This document shows, in pieces, positions 1-11,490 of a stretch of 64,000 nt of DNA. Made by a program: the position numbers and the translations under genes. The stretch lies in the NCBI GenBank assembly GCA_018881555.1, contig JACAXG010000014.1, positions 10,783,803 through 10,847,802 on the forward strand, in the 5' to 3' direction. How positions within the stretch are numbered: position 1 is the stretch's first letter; every line of letters starts with the position of its first letter. The notes beneath the pieces were generated by a model. That model was not told the DNA's origin. It did not search any database and worked only from the letters and a program-made list of their open reading frames with translations. This DNA is from Amblyornis subalaris. Its lineage: Eukaryota > Chordata > Aves > Passeriformes > Ptilonorhynchidae.

Positions 1-3000
1 TTTTTCCCTTCTCCTTCCTCCTCTTTAAATGCAGAGACTGTATGTTTCTGCTCCCTTTCCCTGTTTGCTCCTCCTGGCTCATGCACACGCCCAGCCTTTA
101 GAGTTAGAACTAATGTCTGCTTCTTGTAAATCTCTGCTGGCTGCCCCAGGCTGTGTTTTTAATTCCTTTATTCAGCTTTGAGATGAGTAGGAGAAAGGTG
201 CAGCTTTTTGAGATGATGGAAGTTGCCATTTCCCTTCTTCAGTCAATTAGGCGCTTTGGTTGTTTTCAGCTAATTCTCTAAAACTTTCCATTGATGATAG
301 GGCTGAGGGGTGGGGGGGNGAATGCTGAGGGATCTGGGAGGGAGGAGAGGGAGGGCTGGTAACTGGATTATCTACTGGTAGGATGACTGATTTGCTGCCT
401 GTGCCTCCGGGAGAGAGAAACAACCTGACTTCAGAGCTATATTCAAGGCAGCTGAGCTTCTGGTCAGTCAGATTTATGGCTTTTGATTGTATTTGTGCAG
501 TGCCTGTCCTTTCTCAAGTGTGACATGAGACATGGTGATCCTGTCAGTGCACTTGAGGAAACCACTGCTTTTTCTTCCAAATCCTTGCAATGGGAAATTC
601 CCTCAAAGTTTGCATGGAACTTCCCTTAATTGTGTGTCTTTCAGACCCCTCCCCACACCCTTCAGCTCCAGACCCTTCCACCGCTGCCCATTTTGGGTAG
701 GCCATGGGTGTGAGGCACTACTGGGATGAGGAGGAACCAATCGTCTAGAGGTGACCCCTACATACTGAAAGCCTTCACCTCATCTATTTTTTTGGCCAAC
801 AGTCCCTCCCTGGCTCCTCTGGGCCTTGCTTACTGGCCTGTAATACCCAAGCCCCTCGTGGGTGGTGACTGCCTCACATGTTGTAGGAAGCACTACAGAG
901 TCCTGGGAAGTCCAGCAACAGTGTTCCCTTTCTTCCGCTGTGTTTCAGCGATGATGTGAGAGCAAAGGACGGGCTTTGCCTTCTGAAACATCAGCTCTTT
1001 CTGCTTTCAGGCAGGGAAGGAATGAGATCAGTCCTTCCACATCAGCACTTTTCTTTATCTTGTTGTTTTCTGCCCTAAGTCTGTCAGGGTCTGTGGCTCA
1101 CCTGGTAATGAGTCTGCAAACCTTGGGGCTGGGAATCATCTCACCTGATTTTGGTTATCTAAAACTTAGACATAAAGTTTAAGATTGTCATCTCAGACTC
1201 CCTCTTTGCTCAGTGAGGAGTGATAAACAGCCCATGCCATTCACCTTACCCACTCTAAACATCTGCCTTAGGTTGGGATGATTCACACTTTGGAAGCTCC
1301 CATGCACTCCACAGACTGTCTGGGAGGCACAGGGGAGCATTCAGATNTGGACCCCTAACTCTCACAGGGCTCTTCATTTGAGAAATCCAGCACCTGCTTC
1401 TTTTTACCATTGGTCATGGAGGTTGTCTGTGTGCAGGATAGAATTACACTGTCCCTTGTCTTAAGGGGAGTGATCTGTGCCCACCTGACTGTTGAGATGT
1501 CTTTGTGCTGATTTTGATGGAGATGGTGTTCTGCCTGTGATGGCTCAGAGGAACAGAGGAGTTTTTTAGAGTGAGAAGGTAATGAATACTTTGTCAAGTG
1601 TTGTCATTCTGCTATCATTTTTTTTTCAATCAATCAGGTGGATTTTAAGGCTATGAGTTTCAGAGCTGATGAAAGAATATGGGGGCCTGGTTTCCGTCAA
1701 AACTAAAGATCTCAACTGCTTTATATTTACCCTTATGTTAATCTGTGATGTGATTGTTTATCCCTGTGTATGTCTTTGAAGGAGAAAGACTGCAGGCATT
1801 CCCCACCCCANATGAGATGCAGACCTTAAAATATAGAGGGGGAAAATAGAGCTTGGAGCTGGGCTAATCTTCTTGGGTTGCTGCTAGGAGCACAATGGTG
1901 GCAAATTGCTGTGGCAGGGGACCTTGCTCTTCATCAGAGACAGGAACTAGGCTGACAGGACAATAATAGTGTGTTGGCTCAACTGGCAAACACACATCCC
2001 CTCTGGACAGACTCAAAATGTTACATTGAGAAGCAGTTAATACACCGTTGTGTAAGGTTCCTAATGGACTGGAGCCAGAATGCTCCATTAACCACACACA
2101 TATAAAATATTCATTGAGCTTGGGTTTTGTTGCCAAGCTGGAGAAAGGGGGAGAAGCTTTGTGTATAGAGATAACACTGTCAGTATTGAGAGCTGAAGGG
2201 AGGAGTTGATGATGTGTTCTGAAATCTTTTATTCTTTTTAAAAAGAGAAGTATTTCTGATCCTTGGCAGGGGGCTAAGGGGTGCAAAGAGGATTAAATGC
2301 AATACTTGCCAGGTTTTATGTTTCATGTTTAATTGACCAAGGGTTGAAGGTACCTCCTGCCTCTGTGCCAAACTCCCTGATCTGCTCTGTACCATGTGCT
2401 TTCTGCAAATTAAACACAGGGCCAGTCTTAAGAAAATAAAAATATTGCAAGAACCACAATTGTGTTCCCCAGAAGGTTGGCTTCTAAATAGAAAACAACT
2501 TCCCTAAGCACAGAAAAGGGACGACTGTGGTGATAGGAAGTATAAACACCAAAGTTTCTCTCTGGAAAACACACATTCACCTGTCTTTGTGCTAGTTTTA
2601 GGTGTGTGGTAAAAGAATCTTTGTTTTCTGGGTGCTGAATGTACAATGAGCATTTAGAAGAGATTTGGTTGGGAGAATTGGCTTTTGACTTGCTGTTGGT
2701 GCTTGAATTAGGAGACAATAAAGGAAACCATAAAATTGTGTTTCAGACTGAATGAGTAAACATGTGTGCAAAAGATACTGTCCATGTGACGTCTCTCTCT
2801 TGCCAGAAGGCAACTTTGTGTATCCACTTAAGCAAGACATGCTGGAAGAACCACAGTCCTGCTGAGGAGGAAGAGGCAGGCTGTGGTGATGTGTGGGATG
2901 GATAACTGGAATATGAGGCCAGGAAGGAGCATACAGTGGTTTGCCCATGCTCTGGGGGCTTTGTATCTTGTGGTGTCTGGGAAGTCTTAGAGAGGATACT

Positions 3001-4010
3001 GGAGAGGAGCTGGTGACCTTCCTTGTGCATCATGTCTGGTCATGGTTGTGTGAGCATCAAGAAAATACAAGGGAGAGGTCCAGAAGGCAAAACATAACAT
3101 TTTGCTAAGAGAGGATGGTAAAGAACAGGACCTCCATTACAGCATTTAAGAAATACTTGTCCCAGACATGAGCAACACACTTTGTGTCTAAGGAAGTGGA
3201 GTGGGAAGAAGACATCTCAGGAGAAATGCTCAAAAACGGATGGGAGGGATGCTCTCTTCTGAAATGGGGGAAGCCAGGTTGGTGGCACTGGGAATGCAAA
3301 CAAATAGTGTGAGAGTCTTTAAAATTCTTTGAGATGAGGTCTTGGAGCAGAACACACTCACCCTGATGACAAGTTTCCCTGTGTGCCTTTATGGCAGAAT
3401 AGAACAGCCACCAGGAATGTTCAGATAATACAACAGCCTAAGAAAATCCCCAGTTAAACCAGGCACACACAGACAGGCAGCTAGACCAAGACCAAAAGTA
3501 TCTGTGCTTTCCTATAAACATTAAATGCATACAAAGTGAGGGTGGGTCAATTTCAATGTACTGGCCTCACAGAAATCTCACTGAATGAAGCTAATTGGTC
3601 CAACACTGCACTACCAATATACTTACTTACGATGTGGAAATAACAGGAATAGATTTTGCCGTTGGAGGAGTGACTCACAGTCGGTTGGAAGTCAGAGTCC
3701 AATAAGATAAATCAGTTATCTGTATCATCATTTGCCACCCACGCTCTATGGATTGGACGTTGCCATGCCAAATCAAGAAAAACATTATTATAAACTTACC
3801 CTTCTAAACAGCTGACCACAGCAGTGAAAATATCCATGAAGTACTTTAGAAGAATCAGAGGCAATGGAGAGTACACAAGAAAATAGACNGGAGAAGATTT
3901 ATCCTACTTAAGATATAAAGGGCAAATTTTAATTTACATTTCTAAACAGACCAATAAAAGAGAAAAGTAATTTTTGACTAAGACCTTGTTTAAATTACAG
4001 CTCTTGCACT
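1..4010. other. Unique non-coding DNA, no gene found
   Basis: No open frame here shows codon structure or a family I recognise, and frames are broken on both strands. The first 30 bases are pyrimidine-rich, and a G-rich tract follows at 301-358 (annotated separately). The rest is ordinary mixed-composition DNA with no clear repeat, RNA gene or promoter. Sequence just upstream of 4010 may include the decayed 5' part of the ancient CR1 that follows, but I cannot align it by eye. Confidence 0.7.
336..355 (+). other. Potential G-quadruplex tract
   Basis: Four runs of three G (336-338, 340-342, 349-351, 353-355) are separated by loops of 1, 6 and 1 bases, which fits the usual G3+N1-7 rule for intramolecular quadruplexes. 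A second G-rich block with a run of seven or more G interrupted by an N lies just upstream (307-320). Whether it folds, and whether it marks a promoter, cannot be told from sequence; no CpG island or TATA arrangement is visible next to it. Confidence 0.5.
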
Positions 4011-6115
4011 GAAGAATGGCTTGGCAATAGTGACCATTGTGTGGTCAATTTCATTACTTCAGTAGGAATAATAACATTAGGAAAACCCCAAAGACCATGA
4101 CTGTTTTTATTTCAAAAGCATTTTAATATTAAGAAATTTAATTTATTTTAATAGCATTAATGAGTAGGTAAATTAATTAAGAGTGTAAGTGCCATGCCTG
4201 GATAGTGGGGAAAACATGCCAGTTCCCNAAATCCACCAAAGTTTCCAAAATTCACCTAACTCCCCCAAAAGTTACTACAGTTTAACAGAGGAGGAAGGAG
4301 ACAATAAAGTGGTGTCCTTTAAAAAGTGGAAATCATGCCTAAGCAAAGAAGGCAGAGAGGAATATAATTTCTTACAAGTTAAATGTAAACCTATTGCAAC
4401 GCAGACTAAAATAGTTTGAGGAGCGACTCACAAAAGACATGGACACTCATAACAAATTTCCTTCAACTACAGCAGGAGCTGACACTGTGGTGGGTTCAGC
4501 AAATGCCCAAGGTGTGAGAGGAGCAGGGGAGCTCAGCAAANCCACTGATAGCAGAGACACTGCCTCTACAGCTCATAGGAAAGTCCTACAANGTCTGAGC
4601 CCAAGGAATGGTCTCTGATTGAATTGTTAACAGAAGAGCTTTTAAAACAGATATGAATGAAGTGAACAATAGCAAATCACCAGGACCAATGTTCTAAATT
4701 GCTCTGGTGTAAAACTTTTGGGTTCAGTCAGCCTCAGTACCAGCAGGGAGAATTAATGTAACACCAATCCTAAAAAGTGTTCCAGCAGGGATTAAGAAAA
4801 AAACCTGCAGGTGACTCAAGTCTGGCTTCTTTACCAGGAAAAATTGAAAGGAAATTGCAACAGATTTGTGGCAGCACACCTAAATACAATATATTGAGGG
4901 TGTGTTAACACGACCTTTGTAAATGAAAGGCAAGCATTACAAACCCTGGAGATCTTCAAAGAAATGAATAAGCATCTGGAAAAGCATGTGACACTTAATA
5001 TAGTGTGCTTAGGGTTTTGAATGGATTCTGAAAAGGTCTCAGCAAGGTATGAAGAAAAAGATAGCTGTAACTAGCCAATTTTCACACTAGAAAGTTTTCA
5101 TGTTCCTTTTAGTGATCCTGTGGGGGTGGAGAGGGGAGTCCAGTCCTTGTAGAATTTCTGGGGCAGGGGAAACTATGTTCTTCAACAGCCCTACTTGGAA
5201 AAAAGAATTAGTAGGGAGGGCAGGGAATTCATTCATGCCAAAAAATCACTATCACAGTGATAACTACAACTTTTTGGTCCTTTTCTCAAGGATCTTGAGA
5301 GACTGGGCAGTACAGTGGCAGACAAAAGTGAGTGTCAATACACATAAATAGCACAGGGGAAAATAATCTTGACCATTCGTGCCTCTAGGTTGCTATGTTT
5401 TCTGTGGTTTCTGTATTCAGGAAAATGATTAATAAAGTCATAGTTGCTCATTTTCCTGAAATGTCAGACAAGTACTAGAAGTCCTATAAATGTCAACGAT
5501 AACTTTTTGGAATTTTTTTGAATAATAGACAACAACAACAAAAAAACTTCTGCCACTGANTATGTAGAGGAGAGAGAGATGTCGATCTTCCTGTAGTGTT
5601 CCTGCATCTTGGCTGCTGCATGCAGGACTGCTTACTCAATTTCAAAAAAGATGTATTAGCAGTAGAAACAGCATAGAAAAGAGCAGTAGGAGTAGCTAGA
5701 AGCACAAAATGTCTTTTCTTTTTTTTTAATGGAGAAGTCTAAATAAAGTAGAGCTTCTCAGCCTTGAAAACTGAAGAAGCTTTTGACAGAGGCTCAAAAT
5801 TATGAGCAATGTGGAAGAGGTGAATGGGAACTGACCATTCCTTTCTCCTTGCACCATAAGAACTAAGGGTGCTAAAGAAACTNAATGGATAGTAGCATTG
5901 ACTAAAAGGAGTACTTTTTCATAATTTTATTGTGGAGGTGGTGATGGATACTGGAAATAACAAAACGAAATAAATTTAAGAGAGGATCAGCCAAAATTCT
6001 GTAGGATGCATTCATCAGAAACTACTAAGCACAATGGCCTGCGTGGGCTTGGAGATTGCTTCAAGTCCCTAAATTGCCAGTGGCCAGAAACTGGAAGATC
6101 GTGACCATTTTGTGC
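4010..6115 (+). mobile_element. Ancient CR1 LINE (L-type), decayed ORF2
   Basis: A non-LTR retrotransposon fossil on the + strand. Conceptual translation in shifting frames gives pieces of CR1 ORF2 in the expected order. At 4017-4055 is an APE-type endonuclease end with the NSDH signature (Ser-Asp-His codons at 4029-4037). Near 4315 is the post-endonuclease linker SFKKWKSCLSKEGREEYNF. At 4655-4675 is an N-x-N-K-S-P-G-P stretch that opens the reverse transcriptase. At 4804-4851 is a segment ending SLASLPGKIER, like the family's SLTSVPGK block. Reverse transcriptase motif A follows at 5003-5040, and then ILRDWAVQWQTKVSVN near 5290-5335. From about 5600 to 6115 the C-terminal region and 3' UTR align to old amniote CR1. 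The element is dead: the motif A Asp is a Gly codon (5012-5014), a stop follows at 5018-5020, and frameshifts are many. The AT-rich part at 4090-4180 is poorly alignable. Family attribution rests on remembered consensus, so the subfamily name is approximate. Confidence 0.83.
5416..5460. repeat. Perfect 13-bp inverted repeat, 19-nt loop
   Basis: Bases 5416-5428 are exactly reverse-complementary to 5448-5460, leaving a 19-base loop. It lies inside the poorly conserved middle of the ancient CR1, where no such structure is known to me in the family. A perfect 13-bp stem with a loop under 30 bases is unlikely by chance in a window this size. It does not extend beyond 13 pairs on either side. Confidence 0.75.
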
Positions 6116-9100
6116 ATGGCCTGTGTTGTGTGTCTGTTAAGTATCTGCTTTTGGACAGTGTTGCTGGTGGGCTAAATAAAGCTTGGCTTCACCTGCACCA
6201 CCGTGTTTGTATCCCTTTTCTACTGAGGTTGAACCTGCTTAACTNCAAAATTTGTTTCCTGTTTTGTGTCATCCCGCAGTTCACTTGGAAATATTCCTTT
6301 TCCTTTCTGTAGGTTTGTGTGAGCTTTTGCCCTAACTGCCAATACTCAGCTTTTCCTGCCTGATGTGCAAGTTTCTGCATCCTGACCCTATGGATCCATT
6401 TTTATATCTGGAAATCAGCATTGTGTGTTTTCTTTTAAAAATCNTAGTATTCCAGCCAAATTTACAAAATCAGTTGATTTACAAGCCCTGAGTTAACAAT
6501 GCATGTAAACAGAGGACTAACTTTAAGCATATGCTTAAGTTCTGTGCATCTCAACCACATGCTTAAGTGCTTTGCCAGATAAAAATAGAAGCATGATTTA
6601 ACAGTAAGCCTGACTTTCCATTGTGCTATTTTAGTTTTGTGCTGATTTAACTCCAGCTAACTCAGCCAGGATACAGGCCTTGGTTTGGAGAAGACAGCTT
6701 TGGTCTGAAAACAAGTTATTCCAAACCCTAGAGCTGGAAGAAGTTCTCTAGGACCAAAGATTTACAAGAAAGGGTGTGATGGCAGAGTGTTAGGCTGCTT
6801 CTTCTGGACTCATGGTAGGAGTTTGAGTTTCATGCTGGAATTGCACAACACCCAGATACAAGTGGGTGTCTGGCCATGCTGACTAAGTTAAAAGCATCCA
6901 GATGTGAATATTTTGGCTGTGGAAACTTCTGTGCTTTAAATGTGCTAGCCCAATTTTCTTGGGAGAATATTTGGATTTCTCTCTCTGCTAAGATTTCTTC
7001 TTCTGCATCATTTAAAATNTTGAGCAATGTAGTGATTTGCCTATAGTATAATCTACAGATCTGCCCCTTGAAGGCTAATCACAGGTCATTTCAACTGGAT
7101 TTCCTTAAAATATAAACAGGTATTATGAGAGAAAAAGAAAAAGTACCACTCCTGTATTGAACTGAATGGAAAAATCAGGGAACCTCAACAGTGCTTGAGA
7201 GGAATAGCAGAATATTGTAAATATTATGCTAGAAGGATGAGATGCTGGCCCACCCCAGCTTTGATAGCAGTTCAAAGGCATGGAAATGAGTCAGGAGACT
7301 GCATTCTCAATTTCTAATGTTGAATGCTCTTAAATCAGAGAATCAGCAGCTTGATTTTGTTTGTATTACAGTTCACCCAGCAGATTGAAAAGGAGACATC
7401 AGACTCTTCATAAAATAATAGAGATTTTTACTGATTGCTTTCAGCTGTATGTGAATTCCTGCCCTAGAATTTGAAATGCTACTGACTTGAAATTGCTGAG
7501 AACTCTTAATTTTGAGTCATGTTATTGGAAGTATTTCTTTGTTCTGAATTGATTAATTAACAGGGGAAACGAGAGGGCATGAGAAATTCCTTGANTCATT
7601 TGAAGGAAAGATTGGTCCTGCTCCACTGAAACCCTCGGCCTATAAATGTCCCCTATGAGACTTTTAGTGAACATCAGACAAAGAACTGAAGTAGAAGTTT
7701 CACTGTACTTTGTCAGGTAAGGGAAATGAGGGATCAGGACAGCAGGTGGAAACCCATAAATATCTAAGGGATGATGTCTTGTTTTGAATCTGAGTTGCTG
7801 ATCTGCCTTGTGTAAAACTTCTTGTGTTTCATGATAGAAAGACTAAATGAGACAGCTTCCTTGTAAACCTCACAGTCATATGACAATGATCAAAAGTCAT
7901 GTCAAAAAAAATAACCCTAGAAGAATTGATAGGGAACACAGAGTAATATCGGTAATGCTATGCAGGTGGCTGAGGTCTTTTAATTTTTTGCCTCTAGATC
8001 TAATGTAGCCCANAAAGGTCACTGATGACTAAATTTTATGTATTCCTCTAGACTAAAAATATAAATGCATTCTTATAGAAAAACTAAAGGAATTTCTATA
8101 TCTTCGAGTTTCATGAGTGGCTTACCCACTCACAATTTTACTGAAGTCTTTCAGGACTGGTAAGATTAGTTTCCTTTTTGGGCTGGGCAAATGAAAACCG
8201 ATACCAGATTGTGTAGGCAGCTGTGGATTGATATGAGTGAAACATCAAAACTCATCAATATCTGCAGATATTTTCTTGACAGCAGTAGAAAACAACAGGG
8301 CTAAAGCNGCAGAGTGCTGGAATAAATATTTTTGCCAGCACATATGGGAAGGGAAGTACAATTCTCTTGAGTCTAGAGATAGGAAGAGTGACCTGCATGG
8401 AGATGTGTGGAAGCTTTGTCTTTCCATTCTGACAGAGGAATGCTGAAATAGCATATTTCAGAGTGGTGATAAAGCCAGACTAGTTTTGAAATGAGTGTCT
8501 GCTGTCTTCCGCAAATAAGATTGCAGCAGATAGTTTCATTGCTACCCAGTCCCAATCAAAAATATANATTCTTCTTAGAACACTGAGGGGAATGTTATGA
8601 GAAGGCAGTGCAGACTGTGTGCCAGTGTGAAATGGGTATAGAGATACCATGGCTAAAAGCAGAGGTGTAGGACTTGCCTTTAATGGGTACCTTACCTGGA
8701 AAAATTACATAAACTTCAGGGCTTATCTTGCAGTTCTGTGCACAAATAAGTGTGTGTTCTCTGTCTGAATGTAGTAGAGACCAGCCTGGGTCACAGACAT
8801 AGAGCAAGTCTTGTTCTCTGGGACTCCAAGTTCGGTTTTAGGAATATGTTGCTCCATTCCTCGTTTTGTTATAAAGTTCTTCCATGGCTTTTTGCCAGTT
8901 CTGCCAATTTATGTGCAGGTACTTATGCTTAATGCTATAAGCTAAAATATTTGTGCATCTGAAAATATAGAGGGAGGTGTGTTCTCCTGCTCTTGCAGAG
9001 AAGCAGTGGAAGGATTCCTGAATTCAGTTATGTCACCACTCTGTTTTGGGACTGGAATCTCAGCTGCAGAAAAGTGTTCTGGAAACATCAAACAAACAGT

Positions 9101-9350
9101 GAGTTCTCCCCTCCTGCTGTAGCACATCCCCAAGTCCCGGTGCAAGGAGCTGTTGTTTTTCATTTGGACACTTGCATCTCCCAAGACATTTACAAGCATA
9201 TGCATGTGCTCTCTCTGGGTTTTTTCCACTTGAGCATAAAACACAAATCCCTTTCAGGTGTGAAAGCTCCATATCCATTCACACCTGGTTTGCTGTGTAC
9301 CTCACTAGGAGCAATATGGGTAGGCAGATAACGGCTTCTTTCACACTGTA
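6116..9350. other. AT-rich unique DNA, no gene found
   Basis: No coding frame, RNA gene or recent transposon is visible. Apart from the old repeat scrap at 6519-6582 the stretch has no internal structure that I can support. All open frames are below about 110 codons and are not supported by splice sites or family similarity. Confidence 0.65.
6519..6582. repeat. Old palindromic amniote repeat scrap
   Basis: A near-palindrome, ctttaagcatatgcttaagt at 6521-6540, is followed at 6557-6580 by a partial second copy, catgcttaagtgctttgcc. Sequences of this kind, with paired TTAAGCA/TGCTTAA arms leading into TGCTTTGC, recur in reptile and bird genomes as remains of old non-autonomous elements. I cannot name the family, and the ends are not defined. 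Confidence 0.4.
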
Positions 9351-9351
9351 G

Positions 9352-10020
9352 TTGTCCAGCTTCAATCTACTGTTCCTTTTCCCTTGTACTGAATTGCTTG
9401 CTAATGCCAATATAACCTCTGCTTCCCTCTCTCTCCATCCTCAATATAAATCGACTTGCTGCAACCTGCTACTCTCCAGAAATTACAAAGCCTCNGAAGA
9501 TAATTTGTTGCTGGTGCCGATAGCATCTGTTTATTCTAATGCACCAGTCGGGCTGCGCTCGCCTGCACACGGGGAGAAAATGACCTTCAGTAGAATCACA
9601 GACTTCATTCTGGAACAGCATCTCCCTCGGCAGCTGACTGCTGGGAATCTCNAGTCCATGTTTTCAGGGAGGCAGCAGCCAAACCAGTGCAGGGCTGGGC
9701 TGCCACCCGTGAGGCAGGAGGTAACCTACAGCTTTTTAGAGAGTAAGGAAATGCGGGAATATTCACAGAAGAATTGTGGCCTACAAAAATGCTGTGCACC
9801 AGATCTTTTTTAGGATGCTTGGATTCCTTGTTTTCATAAGCGTGAAAACTTCTCCTTTGCCCGCCAATGCCTAATTAGAGTTCAATGCTGGTGCCTCATG
9901 GAAGGTCTGATTAGGACATTGTCGTTTGGAAAATCAGATAAATAAAGAAAATAATTGAGTTTAAACTAAATAATCCATGCAGTTCAATTGGCTGACTGGT
10001 TGTGATAAAATTGATAATAG
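9352..10020. other. Possible conserved non-coding block
   Basis: The left half (9352-9813) is an unusually long open frame for this AT-rich region (153 codons on the + strand), but its translation shows no domain I know and no flanking splice sites. The right half (9830-10020) is dense in TAATT, ATTA and TGATT cores and short homopolymers, the texture often seen in conserved developmental enhancers. Both readings are inference; only cross-species alignment can decide. Confidence 0.2.
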
Positions 10021-10540
10021 TGGCACAAAAAGAGCCTTCTTTGTATCTTATGAATAAACAGAAGATAAATGTTTTCTCTGGATAATGGAATAATTTTCTC
10101 TTCTGTGGTACTTGGGAGTGTATTAATCAGGTTCTGAAGTTACATATGCAAATCGCTGGGTTTTTCTAACTCCAAATCCTAGAGGTACAAAGCCGAAGAG
10201 CTCCCTAGGTCTTTATTTTGATTTCTAATAAGAAACACTGGGGAAGTTCTAGAGGCTAAAGAAATCTAAATTTAGATCAATATATTAAANAGATTGCTAT
10301 GATCATTAATAATTAACATTAATATTAATTCAAAGAGTTTCAAGGATATTCAAGGCATACATAAGAAATGACATACTAAAGCAATGTATCACAGGAAGAG
10401 GCATCTAGTATTGTTTTTTGGAAATTAACTATGGTCAACTTCAGTTGAATAAAAAAAAAAATTCTATCTGGTTGACTATTACACTAATATTGATGTAAGA
10501 ACTTCCTGTATGCCTTAAACTTGCTCCCATACATATTCTT
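10021..10540. other. AT-rich DNA, nothing recognised
   Basis: The sequence is very AT-rich, with a run of alternating ATTAAT words near 10300-10335. The left end of the second ancient CR1 may begin here but cannot be aligned by eye. Confidence 0.55.
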
Positions 10541-10544
10541 TCAT

Positions 10545-11490
10545 AAACTCAAATGNTACAGTATCAAATAAGAAATTTGCAGATGGATTCCAGCTGTTTC
10601 AGTTAGAGATTTCAGAGTGGGATTTGTAGATAGGTTTAAAGTGTAAATACATCAAGTAGTTGTGTCCCTAGTGGGATCCATTTGTTGCATTGAGTTCCTT
10701 AACNGTGTGGCAGTGACTGTAAGAAGGGGTGAACTCCACACTGCTGCTGTTAGCAGATGACAGAAGGACTAGTTTAGCATGGTTTGGATCTTTTGATAGA
10801 ACGGAAATAGCAAATAATTTTTCTTTTCAGGATCCTACAGGTAAAGGAAATTAAAAATCTGAGATCTATGTACCAGATGGAATAGACTGGGCTAAGAAAC
10901 AGGAATCTGGAAAATGATTGAGGGCTTGAATGTGTAATTGGCTGAGTGTCACCTCTCACTGCAGTGCCGTGGCCAAAGGGTCTAAAACAATCCTTGGATC
11001 TTTCTAATGCCTACTTGATATTCCCTGTCTCCATACTCAGGGTTCGCTTTACTGCTGTGTTTGGCGTTGGTGCAACTGCTTTGGGAACACTCCATCCAGC
11101 TGTGGTACCCACAATTAAAGAAGGATGTTGAAAAACTGGCGATCTTTCAGAGAGGAGCCGCAAGAATGACTGAGGGATTGGCAGACNTGCCTTGCAGTGC
11201 AGTCCATCTCCTTAGTTTACCAAACGACAAGTCAAGAGAAGTCTGGTTTTCAAGTATGCTATATAAGGAAAGAGAAATTCAGAAACAGAAGCTCCTTTGG
11301 GCAATAGCCTGATAAGAATTAGTAGTTAGAAGCTGGATGGGTTCATACTGCATATAGGTCTTCAACATTTAACAGCAGAAACCATTCTTGGAGCAAAAGT
11401 CAGGGCTATGATTTATTCCATCATTTGAAGTAGAGATTGGACGCTTTTCCCATCAGTTACACTCTGGTTCATGCAGGATATTCATTCAGA
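10545..11490 (+). mobile_element. Ancient CR1 LINE, second decayed copy
   Basis: The copy starts at the reverse transcriptase active-site block: codons 10576-10587 read F-A-D-G where functional elements have F-A-D-D, so a catalytic Asp is lost. The following thumb region is recognisable at 10965-11045, where the text resembling gccaaagggtctaaaacaat corresponds to the AKKA(N)xIL segment. At 11095-11165 the + frame reads WYPQLKKDVEKL, then QRGAARMTEGL, matching the family's W-x-P-x-LKKDVEKLE-x-VQRRAT-RMIRGL. From 11230 to 11490 the C-terminal domain and part of the 3' UTR remain recognisable (an agattggacgcttttc segment near 11430). It is 5' truncated and full of frameshifts. It looks older than the CR1 pieces at 45.7 and 63.6 kb, and it belongs to a lineage shared with turtles and crocodilians. 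The subfamily is uncertain. Confidence 0.78.
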
